From Eubacterium ramulus ATCC 29099 (GTDB taxonomy: Bacteria; Bacillota; Clostridia; Lachnospirales; Lachnospiraceae), in contig NZ_KI271080.1 of assembly GCF_000469345.1 (NCBI RefSeq), positions 1 through 42,748 on the forward strand: DNA of 42,748 nt. Direction: 5' to 3'. Of the stretch, positions 22,996-32,469 are shown in pieces. Positions within the stretch are counted from its first letter, which is position 1, and the number at the start of each line of letters is the position of its first letter. Under the pieces are notes generated by a model. The model was not told where the DNA came from and made no database searches. It worked only from the letters and a program-made list of their open reading frames with translations. Both the position numbers and the translations under genes were made by a program.

Positions 22996-24834
22996 TTATT
23001 TGTCGATGGCATCCTGAAGCTTACCGCATCCGAACACATCACATCTTAAGCATCTGCCGGACTCCTGCATCGCCTCTTCGTGCGTCATCGGGCATTCTAC
23101 ATGCTCAAAATCGTGTTTTCTCTCATAAGCCGGACGCTCGCCAATGTTGACACGGCCGGTAGGAACACGGTTGTTTTCTCTTGCTTCCGGTGCTTCCACA
23201 CCACAGTTTAACGTATGGTGGTAACCAAGATATTCATCGATATTGTGTGCTGCTACTTTTCCGGCTGCGATCGCTTTGATTGCAGTTGCCGGTCCGGTCG
23301 CGCAGTCACCGCCGACAAATACACCCGGCATACCCTCTACCGCAGTATCAAGTCCTGCCTGGAATACATGCCATTCTGCCGGCATACCAAACGCTTCGAA
23401 CGGTTCACTGATAATATCCTGTCCAACGGCGATCAGTACGACATCACACGGAACACGCAATGGTTCTTTGGATGCGGAATCGACCGGTGACGGTCTTCCT
23501 CCGCGGTATGCACCGATCATCTGCGGCTGTACCCAGAGTGCACAGCAGTCGCCGTTTTCGTCCTTCTCAATGCTCTTTGGTGCCTGAAGGAGCATCAGCT
23601 CAATTCCTTCCATAACCGCGGATTCAATCTCTGTATCCAGAGCGGTCATATCTTCCTGACGTCTTCTGTATATGATACGGACATCTTTTGCTCCACAGCG
23701 CAGGGCACTTCTTGCCGCATCCATGGCTACGTTTCCGCCGCCGATTACGGCTACGGTCTTGCCGGTATAATCCGGACGGTGGCCATGTCCGATCTCATCC
23801 AGCATCTCTACGGCTGAGAACACGTTGTTTGCATCAATATTTTCCAGACGGAGTTTTTTACCCTTCTGTGCACCGATTGCAACAAACATGGCATCATGAC
23901 TGTTTCTTACTTCCTCAACGGAAATATCCACACCTACATTTGTATTATATTTTACTTCAATATTTCCTGTGGAAAGGATGGCGTTCATATCCTCATCCAT
24001 GCGGTCTTTCGGGAACCGGTAATTTGGGATTCCGTACATCAGCATACCACCGAGATGCTCTTTTGCTTCATAAACGGTTACTTTATGTCCCATCAGAGAC
24101 AGAAAATATGCCGCAGTCATTCCGGCAGGGCCGCCACCGATGACGGCAACTTTTTTGCCGGTGGATACATTTGCTTTCGGAACTGCTACCTGATCCGCTG
24201 CGATCTGATCTACCGCATATTTTTTGATACCGCGGATGTTGATGGAATCATCAATCAGATTTCTGCGGCAGCGCTCCTCACACGGATGCTCACAGATCAT
24301 GGCACAGGCAGTCGGTAATGGATTGTCCCGGCGGATCAGATTGATCGCATCTGCGTAGTTTCCTTCGTGTACATGTGCAATGTAGCCCGGAATATCGACA
24401 TGGGCCGGACAGAGCGTTACACACGGCACTTTCTGTCCCACATTCTGCGGACATTCATGTGCCCTGATATGGCTTTCATACTCTGAGGCAAACGTTTCGA
24501 GTCCTTCCAGAACTTCAATGGCAGACTGGTAACCAATGGCACAGTCCGCACTGTCACGGATCATGATAGCGATTTCTTTCATTTTATCCAGCATTTCCAT
24601 GCTTCCAACGCCATTTAATATTTTTTCCAGTAATTTTGCAAGCTGTGGAAGACCATCACGACATGGTACACATTTTCCACAGGTCTGATTCATGGAAGCG
24701 TGCAGCAGTGATAACTGTACGGTCAACGGACATGTTCCAGGCGGGTAGACTTCTACTTTTCTGGAGAATTTCTCTAACAGATCCCCGATGATCACATCAC
24801 GGCTGTGCTTTCCGGCAAGATAAATCTTACTCAT
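22996..24834 (-). CDS. NuoF-type Fe-S/GltD-like NAD(P)-flavoprotein, formate dehydrogenase partner
   Basis: Fused redox protein of about 612 aa. Residues of about 35-125 match the C-terminal [4Fe-4S] domain of NuoF (QTCGKCVPCRDG, then DSADCAIG); the FMN/NADH-binding part of NuoF is missing. The rest is like the glutamate synthase small subunit: an N-terminal Fe-S region (CPAHVDIPGY, CEHPCEERC), an FAD-binding VIGGGPAGMTAAYF motif and an NAD(P)-binding VIGGGNVAMDAARS motif followed by YRRR, which favours NADPH. Extra cysteines sit at the C-terminus (CLRCDVFGC). It probably moves electrons between FdhF and NAD(P)H. ATG 24834 is chosen over GTG 24864; GGAGGG lies 11 bases upstream, rather far. 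No NuoE-like subunit is adjacent. Confidence 0.9.
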   Translation of the reverse strand: MSKIYLAGKHSRDVIIGDLLEKFSRKVEVYPPGTCPLTVQLSLLHASMNQTCGKCVPCRDGLPQLAKLLEKILNGVGSMEMLDKMKEIAIMIRDSADCAIGYQSAIEVLEGLETFASEYESHIRAHECPQNVGQKVPCVTLCPAHVDIPGYIAHVHEGNYADAINLIRRDNPLPTACAMICEHPCEERCRRNLIDDSINIRGIKKYAVDQIAADQVAVPKANVSTGKKVAVIGGGPAGMTAAYFLSLMGHKVTVYEAKEHLGGMLMYGIPNYRFPKDRMDEDMNAILSTGNIEVKYNTNVGVDISVEEVRNSHDAMFVAIGAQKGKKLRLENIDANNVFSAVEMLDEIGHGHRPDYTGKTVAVIGGGNVAMDAARSALRCGAKDVRIIYRRRQEDMTALDTEIESAVMEGIELMLLQAPKSIEKDENGDCCALWVQPQMIGAYRGGRPSPVDSASKEPLRVPCDVVLIAVGQDIISEPFEAFGMPAEWHVFQAGLDTAVEGMPGVFVGGDCATGPATAIKAIAAGKVAAHNIDEYLGYHHTLNCGVEAPEARENNRVPTGRVNIGERPAYERKHDFEHVECPMTHEEAMQESGRCLRCDVFGCGKLQDAIDK

Positions 24835-24855
24835 TTTTCTAATATCCCTCCTATC

Positions 24856-24892
24856 CAGTATCACAACAGGATACTGTAATGCATCTATTATA
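24856..24892 (-). promoter_or_regulatory. fdh operon promoter (-10) with perfect inverted repeat
   Basis: Minus strand TATAAT at 24892-24887, with only a weak -35. It is followed at 24876-24856 by CAGTATC, 7 bases, GATACTG, a perfect 7-bp inverted repeat ending five bases before the GGAGG. It could be an operator or an RNA hairpin affecting translation. Confidence 0.6.
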
Positions 24893-24893
24893 A

Positions 24894-24935
24894 CGAAAAA
24901 ATTGTGCTCTCAGCATATGGCAAAAGCACAATTTT
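24894..24935 (-). terminator. Terminator after focA
   Basis: AAAATTGTGCT / AGCACAATTTT, an 11-bp stem with a 16-base loop, followed on the minus strand by a run of six T. It separates the channel gene from the fdh operon, which therefore needs its own promoter. Confidence 0.8.
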
Positions 24936-24978
24936 GTATCTGAATTTGTGCAATCCATACATTTTTGTCGTTCTGTTC

Positions 24979-25809
24979 TTAAGCATCTGCCTTATTTTTT
25001 CTGAGATAAATAAACCAGTACACACATCCGATACAGACTGCACCGCCTATGATATTTCCCAGGGAAACCGGCAGCAGATTTTTACCAAAGAAATTGCCCC
25101 AGGTCAGATTTGTCAGATCCACTCCTGCATCTGTGGCAGCCTGTACATAAGCTGCATTTGTTTTTGCAAAAAGGCCTGCACTGATGTAATACATATTTGC
25201 GATACTATGCTCAAATCCACAGAGCACAAACATCATAATCGGAAAAAACAGCCCCACGATCTTGCTGACTACTTCTTTTGCCGCAAAGGAAATCCATACA
25301 GCGGTACATACCAGAAAGTTACAGAGAATGCCTTTGATAAATGCATCACTAAATGGCATGGAACATTTACTTACTGCCGTAGATAATACCGATACGGCCA
25401 TTCCATTTCCAAACAGAGACGGCTGATGACTAAACGCAACGCCTGCACCTACCAGGATTCCGCCGATCAGGTTACCGATGTACACGATCACCCAGTTTTT
25501 CAGCATCTGGCTTACAGTGATCTCCTTCTCCAGAAGCGGGATCGTCAACAGACAGTTTCCGGTGAATAGTTCACTTCCAGCAATCAGAACCATCGTCAGT
25601 CCACCCGGGAATACACAGGCTCCGATGAATTTACCCAGAGACGGTTCTGTGATGGACACTGCCACGGTAGTTGCTCCGACACCTCCGAATCCGATAAATG
25701 CACCTGCCAGGATTGCAAGAATGATCATTTTCGGAATCGGTGTATTGACCTTACTTTTTCCGGTTGCAATGTAATTTTGGGCCACTTCGGCCGGTGTAAA
25801 AAAGTTCAT
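24979..25809 (-). CDS. focA: FocA/FNT-family formate channel
   Basis: Inner-membrane protein of about 276 aa with the six hydrophobic helices and FNT signatures of formate/nitrite transporters (GAFIGFGGVGATT, GSELFTGNCL, NWVIVYIGNLIGG, CGFEHSIANMYYI with the conserved His). It would conduct formate across the membrane as a pentamer. ATG 25809 with GGGAGGTA upstream is preferred to the longer frame starting at 25824. It lies upstream of the formate dehydrogenase operon on the same strand, separated by a terminator, and is divergent from a PucR-type regulator, so it is probably formate-specific rather than nitrite-specific. Confidence 0.93.
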   Translation of the reverse strand: MNFFTPAEVAQNYIATGKSKVNTPIPKMIILAILAGAFIGFGGVGATTVAVSITEPSLGKFIGACVFPGGLTMVLIAGSELFTGNCLLTIPLLEKEITVSQMLKNWVIVYIGNLIGGILVGAGVAFSHQPSLFGNGMAVSVLSTAVSKCSMPFSDAFIKGILCNFLVCTAVWISFAAKEVVSKIVGLFFPIMMFVLCGFEHSIANMYYISAGLFAKTNAAYVQAATDAGVDLTNLTWGNFFGKNLLPVSLGNIIGGAVCIGCVYWFIYLRKNKADA

Positions 25810-25832
25810 GATTATACCTCCCATTTATATTC

Positions 25833-25861
25833 CTTATACTTTTGTATCTATATTAATACAA
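25833..25861 (-). promoter_or_regulatory. focA promoter with overlapping inverted repeat
   Basis: Minus strand TTGTAT, 17-base spacer, TATAAG. An inverted repeat TTGTAT-N8-ATACAA (25842-25861) covers the -35 and much of the spacer, a good place for a repressor or activator such as the divergent PucR-type protein. Confidence 0.55.
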
Positions 25862-25916
25862 TGCATCCCCTCTTTGTATGTCAGAAAAAACAAAAATGCA
25901 CTTTGAAATTATGCTG

Positions 25917-25944
25917 TTCACACATTTGCATATCGTGATATAAT
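25917..25944 (+). promoter_or_regulatory. Promoter of the PucR-type regulator
   Basis: TTCACA, 16-base spacer, TATAAT, with AAAGGAG and the ATG following about 30 bases later. Confidence 0.65.
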
Positions 25945-25977
25945 GAGCGCATATGTTTTTTACAAAGGAGAACCACG

Positions 25978-27561
25978 ATGCGGATACCATTAAACGTACT
26001 TTTATATCAGCTTTCTGCCAACAGCATATATGAAAACCAGAATATTGATCTGACCTGCAGCTTTGACGGTGTACAGCTTTTTGACCAGACGCAGCTTGCC
26101 GGAACTTATGAAAATGAACTCTATCTGGTTGCGGATCAGGTGCTTTTAACTGCTTTAAACAGAACTTCAGACCAGGATTTCCAGTCAAACTGTACGTTCC
26201 TGTGTATCTGTCAGGATGAAAAACTCCATGTATCAGATTTTCCATCCGGCCTTTCCATGGTTCTTTTATATACCGATGAGTCTTTTCCGCTTGTGTTCAA
26301 TCGGATTCTGAAGATCTTTCATGATTTTGATGTCTGGGACAAAAACTTTCATCTGATGCTGATCCAGCAGAAATCCCTGCAGGATCTTTTGAATCTGTCC
26401 AGAGATTTTCTTGTTCACCCGATGGTGGTACTGGATCGCAATTACTCCATTCTTGGTTACCTCAAAAATCCGGAAGTCAGTGATCCGATCATGGAATCCA
26501 TTCTGTCTGCCGGTTATGTGACACCACAGATCATGGAGCGCCTGCGTCAGAACGGACTCATCTCCACCTCAGAACAGACGGAAAATCCGCTGATCAGCTG
26601 GTACAGCCTGACCACCCATGACTGCTACTACAGCATGATGTACCGCTTCAAAGCAAATAATCATACCGTTGGCTATGCACTGATTTTTCATTGTGCCGTT
26701 CATCCGAGAACAAATTACCTCTATCTGATGAATATCGTGACCGAAAACCTGCAGCTGTTTTTCCAGCAGAAACGTTTTACCAACCGGTCTTCTTCTGAGA
26801 TTTATGAGCCGGTCTTCCATGATATTTTAGAGCACCCGGAGATCCCGCAGCAGCAGATTGAAGATCAGCTTGGTTATATTCCCGATCTGACCATGAATGG
26901 GCGCTTTATGCTCGCGGTCATCCGCTACAACGGAGAACAGGAGCTTCCATTTTCCTTTGTCAGCTGGAATCTGCGTACTTCGATCCCGCAGTTAAAACCG
27001 TTTGTCTATCAGAATACTTTATACATACTGAAAAATAACAGTGAGAATGAATCCTATGCCACTTTTCTTGCTCCGGAAGAACAGACGATTTTCCGCAAAA
27101 ACTTCCGCAACCGGCAGTTTGAATGTGGCATCAGCAACACCTTTTTCTCTCTGATGGATCTGCCTACGGCTGCTGCACAGGCCCGGGAAGCCCTTGCGCT
27201 TGGCACCTCCGGAGAGGAAGCTCCTGCCCCGTCCTTCTATTCGTTCTCAGATTATTATGCCAAGTATCTGCTGCAGGAGCTGAAAAAGACCGGTGTGGTA
27301 AAAATGGCTGCTTCCCCCTGTTACGAAGTACTCCGCCAGTATGATGAGACCCACAACGGCGATCTGTGTTATATTTTTATGCAATTTCTGAAAAACGGGC
27401 GAAATATCAACCAGACAGCCACCGCTATTTTCCAGCACCGCAATACGGTACTGAATAAAGTAAAAAAAGCGGTTTCCATTATGCAGAACGAATGTGAAGA
27501 TTACCAGGCGCACATTGCTTTTATTCTTTCTTATATAAATGATCATGAAAATGACTTTTAA
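25978..27561 (+). CDS. PucR/CdaR-type transcriptional regulator
   Basis: Protein of 527 aa. The C-terminal 60 residues form the PucR-type helix-turn-helix (YIFMQFLKNGRNINQTATAI, then FQHRNTVLNKVKKA). The N-terminal two thirds form a sensory region with no named domain that I can assign with certainty; a GAF/PAS-like central part (about 125-260: HPMVVLDRNYSILGY) is plausible. RBS AAAGGAG lies 7 bases before ATG. It is transcribed divergently from focA across 168 bp carrying an inverted repeat, so it is a candidate regulator of focA and perhaps of the fdh operon. It is the only plus-strand gene in the first 41 kb and ends at a strong terminator. Confidence 0.85.
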   Translation: MRIPLNVLLYQLSANSIYENQNIDLTCSFDGVQLFDQTQLAGTYENELYLVADQVLLTALNRTSDQDFQSNCTFLCICQDEKLHVSDFPSGLSMVLLYTDESFPLVFNRILKIFHDFDVWDKNFHLMLIQQKSLQDLLNLSRDFLVHPMVVLDRNYSILGYLKNPEVSDPIMESILSAGYVTPQIMERLRQNGLISTSEQTENPLISWYSLTTHDCYYSMMYRFKANNHTVGYALIFHCAVHPRTNYLYLMNIVTENLQLFFQQKRFTNRSSSEIYEPVFHDILEHPEIPQQQIEDQLGYIPDLTMNGRFMLAVIRYNGEQELPFSFVSWNLRTSIPQLKPFVYQNTLYILKNNSENESYATFLAPEEQTIFRKNFRNRQFECGISNTFFSLMDLPTAAAQAREALALGTSGEEAPAPSFYSFSDYYAKYLLQELKKTGVVKMAASPCYEVLRQYDETHNGDLCYIFMQFLKNGRNINQTATAIFQHRNTVLNKVKKAVSIMQNECEDYQAHIAFILSYINDHENDF

Positions 27562-27596
27562 AAATGCACCTGTGGTTTTTAACGATTGGGACAAAG

Positions 27597-27644
27597 AAAT
27601 CCCCGCTGTTGCTTATATCTTTAAGTAACAACGGGGATTTTTTT
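27597..27644 (+). terminator. Terminator of the PucR-type gene
   Basis: AAATCCCCG / CGGGGATTT outer stem with TGTT/AACA inner pairs and a run of seven T on the plus strand, 35 bases after the stop codon. Confidence 0.9.
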
Positions 27645-27684
27645 CAAAAATTCATTTTGCGTAAATTTACATCCACTTGGAGCA

Positions 27685-29865
27685 TTACATAAGTTTTGTC
27701 TCTTCCAGTTTTTCTGTAAAAGCATCATTTGCCTTGATGATCGGTTTGCGAAGCACCAGACCGACGATCAGGGAAATACCTAAGAATATTGCAAGTTTTC
27801 CAAGATCGATCCAGTAATTCATGCCATACATGCCTCCCACCGTCTCCCGCAGCGCAGCCATACTGTGTGTAAACGGAAGCAGCGGATAAACCGCACGGAA
27901 GAAGGACGGTGCTACCTCTATCGGAAAGGTTCCACCGGTTCCGGCTACCTGCACAACCAGCAGAATGACGCTGACCGCTTTTCCAATGTCTCCCAGAGAC
28001 ACCGTCAGCGTATAAATAATATTTACAAATACCAGGCTTGAGAACCAGCAGCCCAGCAGAAACAAAAATGGATGCTCACACTGAATCCCAAGATAGAGCA
28101 GATCACCTAATGCGATCAATGTACTCTGGAATAACCCAACGATCATAAATGTAATAAAACGCCCAAAATAAATCTGATGCAGCTTGACATTTTTTAATCC
28201 TTTCGTGCAATTCTCAGATACATTGACTTTCAGCATTGCCACCAGAACGATACCACCGATCCAGATCGACAATACGGAATAAAACGGAGCCATAGAAGAA
28301 CCGTAATTAGCAATTTCATATATTTTGTGCGTATCCAGTGAGACAGGAGCTGCCAAAAATGTACTGATCGCAGATTTATCTCCGGAAATCAAAGCTTCCA
28401 GCTCGGAAAAATCTCCGCTCGTTTCCATCTCATCCAGCTTAGCTGTCGTATCTGCAATCCTGTCAGAAGCTTCCGTCAGCAGTTCACCGGAATCTCCCAG
28501 CACTTTCTGGATTTCTGACAGATCAGAATCTGCCGTATCCGTCAGTTTATAAATGCCGTTGGCACTCTGATCCAGCTGCGACAACAGACTGGAAATCTCC
28601 TGTTTGGAAGATGTCAGGGACGCTGACAGTTGATTTAATGATTTCTGTACCGAAGATTTATAACTTGCAGACATACCGGACATATTTTCCCGGTTCTTTG
28701 CTACCAGATCCTTTAACTCATTCCGTGCGGTGCCAAGATCGGTGGTGGCATCCCGCAGGCCTTTTGCACTGTCCTGTAATTTGCTTTGCAGATTTTTCTG
28801 CTGCTGAATGGAAGTATCCATCCGAACCACAATTGCATCAACAAGTGGGGATGTCTCCGGATATTTATCTGCGACTGCTGCTACAGAGTCCCGGACGGAA
28901 GTATAGGCAGTCACCACATTTCCAACCTGACCAGCCAGAGTATCCAGCGTGGATGCAATCTGCTGTGCATCCGCACTTTCATCAGAAAAGGCGCCTGAAA
29001 TGACCTGATCCATCTGATCATACACATTTTCTGCAGATTTCAGTGCTGTTCCGACACTGTCTGCGGCCGCATCCATGGAATCATCCAGACCGGAAAATGT
29101 TTTTGATGTCTCCTGAAATGTCTGCCTGCTCTCCTTCGTCTGCTGTTGTACGGTTTGCAGAAATTCCGTAGTAGAATTCAACAGTTTCTGCGCGGAACCT
29201 GTCATATCCGAGAAAGATTCCAGCAAACCGGCAGAAGCTGTCAGATCTCCGGCAATCTGATTCAGATTTGTATTCAGATTATCCACGATCGTCTCCGCAC
29301 CACTGGCCTGTGTCATATTGGAAACTGCCTGCAGTACCGTCAGTGTTGTATCCGAAACCGTCTCGATAAATACCTCATTTACCTGACGCTGCACTGCACC
29401 GGCTCCTTTATCTGTTACCTTCGGTGCAATCGCATTTTCCTTGGCATTAGAATAATAGGTAATCTCCGGTTTTTCTACCTTTTCAGAAAAAACACTCATC
29501 ATCTTGTTACTGAAATCCTTCGGAATCACGATCGCTGCATAATATTTTCCGGATTTCACTCCGCTGGTAGCTTTTTCCTCTGTGGTAAACACCCACTCCA
29601 TCTGGGTATTTTCCCGCAAAGCAGACAACACTTTATCACCGATATTGATTTCAATCGGGATCAGACTTCCCTCATATCCTTCATCCACGCTGGCCACAGC
29701 CACCTTAAGATTTCCGGTGTTGGAATACGGATCCCAGCTGGCTGCAATGTTGAACCACGCATACAGGCAGGGAACGACACTGATACCAATAATGACAACC
29801 AGCGCAATGACATTATTACGGACACGCATCATATCCCGCTGAAAGATTTTCCATACATTTTTCAT
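27685..29865 (-). CDS. YhgE/Pip family membrane protein (second of a tandem pair)
   Basis: Membrane protein of 726 aa with the YhgE/Pip layout: one N-terminal TM helix (SVVPCLYAWFNIAASWDPY), a long extracytoplasmic region rich in Ser/Gln/Asp heptads (coiled coil, about 150-490), and a C-terminal block of about five to six TM helices related to ABC-2 permeases (FYSVLSIWIGGIVLVAML, then AVYPLLPFTHSMAALRETVGG). Relatives include the lactococcal phage-infection protein Pip and B. subtilis YueB/YhgE; EsaA of type VII secretion has a similar plan. Its start shares one base with the stop of the upstream paralogue (TGATG), with GGAGGGAG upstream. The molecular function is unknown; cell-envelope or export roles are likely. 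Confidence 0.9.
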   Translation of the reverse strand: MKNVWKIFQRDMMRVRNNVIALVVIIGISVVPCLYAWFNIAASWDPYSNTGNLKVAVASVDEGYEGSLIPIEINIGDKVLSALRENTQMEWVFTTEEKATSGVKSGKYYAAIVIPKDFSNKMMSVFSEKVEKPEITYYSNAKENAIAPKVTDKGAGAVQRQVNEVFIETVSDTTLTVLQAVSNMTQASGAETIVDNLNTNLNQIAGDLTASAGLLESFSDMTGSAQKLLNSTTEFLQTVQQQTKESRQTFQETSKTFSGLDDSMDAAADSVGTALKSAENVYDQMDQVISGAFSDESADAQQIASTLDTLAGQVGNVVTAYTSVRDSVAAVADKYPETSPLVDAIVVRMDTSIQQQKNLQSKLQDSAKGLRDATTDLGTARNELKDLVAKNRENMSGMSASYKSSVQKSLNQLSASLTSSKQEISSLLSQLDQSANGIYKLTDTADSDLSEIQKVLGDSGELLTEASDRIADTTAKLDEMETSGDFSELEALISGDKSAISTFLAAPVSLDTHKIYEIANYGSSMAPFYSVLSIWIGGIVLVAMLKVNVSENCTKGLKNVKLHQIYFGRFITFMIVGLFQSTLIALGDLLYLGIQCEHPFLFLLGCWFSSLVFVNIIYTLTVSLGDIGKAVSVILLVVQVAGTGGTFPIEVAPSFFRAVYPLLPFTHSMAALRETVGGMYGMNYWIDLGKLAIFLGISLIVGLVLRKPIIKANDAFTEKLEETKLM

Positions 29866-32435
29866 CAGATGTCTCCCTCCTTAATCTTTTTTACCAGTTC
29901 TTCCGGTTCCAGTCCACTCATCTCCAGCTGACGTACAATACGGTCATGCACATACTCCACACAGATCAGATAAACCACCAGTGCGATCAGGGAAATGATC
30001 CAGAGCACCAGAAATACAAATTTTGCCGGTAATACAAAGGATAAAATCAGAAATACAAGTGGAATCACGAGGATTCCTGCGAATCCAATGCGCACCATTT
30101 TCGGATATTTCAATTCAAACTTTCCGGATTTTTCCAAAAAACGACGTTTTGTCAAATCATCCCGCATCAAGATTTCAAGCATCAGCTGCATCTGCGGAAG
30201 CTGTCTTTCACTGCCGGCGGTCTCACCGACCATCATTTCTGTCTCTTCCAGACGACGGTCAAACAGGTGGTTCAAATTCATCAACAGCGGCCGAAGCACA
30301 AGACCAATAAAGAGCGCCAGTGCTAAAAATACAAACATCACTGCCATATTTTTCACATAAGTATTCTCGTAAAATCCTGCGATGCACTCACGCATGCCAC
30401 GGATGGAATACGTGAACGGCAGGAACGGATTCAGTTTTTTGAAAAAGCCCGGCATCATCTCAATCGGATACGTACCGGAGGAGCCCGGGATCTGCAAGAT
30501 GATCAGGAATACACCCAATGCTTTTCCAATATGCTTGAAGGTAAGTGCCATTGCAAAAATAATATTTACATAGATAAAAGAACAGAACATGCCACTTGCC
30601 ACAAACAGTACCGGGTGTACACACTGCACTTTCAACAATACAATATCACCGATGCAGACGATAAATCCCTGGATCACTGCAAGTACAACAAACAACATCC
30701 ATCTGCCGAAATATGCACTGGTATTGGAAAAATCAGATACTTCTGCATCCTTATCCACTTCCTGTTTCAGAATTGATACCAGAATAAGACCGCCTACCCA
30801 AAGTGCAAGGTTTGTATAAAACGGCGTCATACCGGTTCCATAATTTTTCACATCATACAACACTTCAGAATTAATAGACACCGGAGATGCCATAAACTCG
30901 GAAATAGCCTCGGCATCAATGCCTTCCAGTTCTAAAATTTCCTGATAAGCCTCAGAACTTTGCATTGCCTTAATATCCGTCTGTACCGTTTCCAGCTGCG
31001 CATCGACCTTCTCCAGTGCAGAACCGGTTTTGGTCAGCGCATTCACGCTGTCATCCAGACTGGTCTGCAGTTGCTGCAGCATCGTGCTCAGCTGATCCAC
31101 CATCGGTGTGATTCCTGATAATGTTGCAGACATTTCTCCACTGACCGCTGCCAGTCCATCCAGAGACTGACTGATCTGCGGAACGGTAGACTGCGTCAGA
31201 GTACTGCGGTATTTTTTCAGATCATCCCGGCTGTTTCCCATAATCTGTTCCAGATTCTGTCTGGTATTTTGCGAAGTAGTTACCATATCTGCGATGGCTG
31301 AATTGCTTTTATCCATGGAATCAAGCACCTGGCCAATCTCCTGATTCTGCTTTTGCAGATTTGCGATCTGCTCTGTGATTGCTGCAGAAATCTGTGAATC
31401 GTTTGCGATACTTCCCTGCAATCTTGCAAGTTCATCCAGAATCTGCTGATTTTTCTGATTTAAATCTGTCACTGAATCGAGGCCACCACCCACAGACGTA
31501 TTCACCTGTGTCACTTTCGATTCCAGATTTCCCAGTTTGATCGATGCAGTAATATATGCATCATTCAAAAACAGATCCCCACTCGTCAGACTGTCAGAAA
31601 ATACCGACGAAAAATCAGAAACTGCCTTACGGCTCTCACCCAGCAGATCTGTGCTCTGATCCAGCGTATCAGATACAGATGCTGCTGATTTCTTCAGCTT
31701 TTCCAACGAAGACAGGGTATCCCGGATCAATACATCTGAACTTCCTACTGTTTCCCGGAAATGATCCAACACATTCTGATAACCGGTCAGATTCTCCCGC
31801 ACAGCAGAAATAGAACTGAGCAATTCCGAATTGGTATTGTCCACATCCACTGTCAGGTTTCCGGCAGATGTACTGACCATCTCTGAAATTGCTTCAGAAG
31901 CCACGGACGAAAAAGTATCGTTGATCTGCTGCTGCAATGTCGTGGCACCCGTATCTGTGATTTTCGGTGCAATGGCATTTTTCTTTTCATTAATATAGTA
32001 ATCCAGCTGCGGCTTCTTAACGTCTCCGGATAAAATACTCAGCAGTGAATCACTGAAATTCTCCGGAATGACAATGGCTGCATAGTAAGCACCTGATTTT
32101 ACTCCCTCAATGGCTTCCTCCTCATCCACAAAAGTCCAGCCAAGTTTCTTGTTTTCTTTCAGGTTATCCATGATGCTGGCTCCCGCATTCAACGACATCT
32201 GCGCGGTGTCGGCACCTTCATCACAATTTGCCACAGCAACCTTAATGCCTTGTGTATTTCCATAGGGATCCATATTTGCTGCAATATTAAACCATGCATA
32301 CAACGACGGTAACAGACATACGCCGCCCAGTACCATCACTGCCGCACGATTTCGGAGCAGCCGCTTCAAATCTCTTCGAAATATCTTCAGTACGTTTTTC
32401 ATATTTGTTCTGCACACTCCTGTTTTATGCTCCAT
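29865..32435 (-). CDS. YhgE/Pip family membrane protein (first of a tandem pair)
   Basis: Paralogue of the next gene, 856 aa, with the same N-terminal TM (SLYAWFNIAANMDPYGN), long coiled-coil ectodomain and C-terminal ABC-2-like TM block (FYTNLALWVGGLILVSIL, LNPFLPFTYSIRGMRECIAG). It carries an extra tail of about 130 residues with two more TM helices and a charged end. ATG 32435 opens the frame, but ATG 32402 (MKNVLKIF) aligns with the paralogue's start; neither has an ideally spaced ribosome site (AGGAG lies 14 bases before the inner one). It has its own promoter at 32470-32498. The coupled pair suggests a hetero-oligomer. Confidence 0.9.
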   Translation of the reverse strand: MEHKTGVCRTNMKNVLKIFRRDLKRLLRNRAAVMVLGGVCLLPSLYAWFNIAANMDPYGNTQGIKVAVANCDEGADTAQMSLNAGASIMDNLKENKKLGWTFVDEEEAIEGVKSGAYYAAIVIPENFSDSLLSILSGDVKKPQLDYYINEKKNAIAPKITDTGATTLQQQINDTFSSVASEAISEMVSTSAGNLTVDVDNTNSELLSSISAVRENLTGYQNVLDHFRETVGSSDVLIRDTLSSLEKLKKSAASVSDTLDQSTDLLGESRKAVSDFSSVFSDSLTSGDLFLNDAYITASIKLGNLESKVTQVNTSVGGGLDSVTDLNQKNQQILDELARLQGSIANDSQISAAITEQIANLQKQNQEIGQVLDSMDKSNSAIADMVTTSQNTRQNLEQIMGNSRDDLKKYRSTLTQSTVPQISQSLDGLAAVSGEMSATLSGITPMVDQLSTMLQQLQTSLDDSVNALTKTGSALEKVDAQLETVQTDIKAMQSSEAYQEILELEGIDAEAISEFMASPVSINSEVLYDVKNYGTGMTPFYTNLALWVGGLILVSILKQEVDKDAEVSDFSNTSAYFGRWMLFVVLAVIQGFIVCIGDIVLLKVQCVHPVLFVASGMFCSFIYVNIIFAMALTFKHIGKALGVFLIILQIPGSSGTYPIEMMPGFFKKLNPFLPFTYSIRGMRECIAGFYENTYVKNMAVMFVFLALALFIGLVLRPLLMNLNHLFDRRLEETEMMVGETAGSERQLPQMQLMLEILMRDDLTKRRFLEKSGKFELKYPKMVRIGFAGILVIPLVFLILSFVLPAKFVFLVLWIISLIALVVYLICVEYVHDRIVRQLEMSGLEPEELVKKIKEGDI

Positions 32436-32448
32436 GCTTTTTTGATAA

Positions 32449-32469
32449 ATTTATTGGTATCGAATAAAT
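32449..32469. promoter_or_regulatory. Operator-like inverted repeat at the yhgE pair start site
   Basis: ATTTATT, 7 bases, AATAAAT: a perfect 7-bp inverted repeat directly after the -10 of the promoter, covering the predicted transcription start. Confidence 0.5.
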
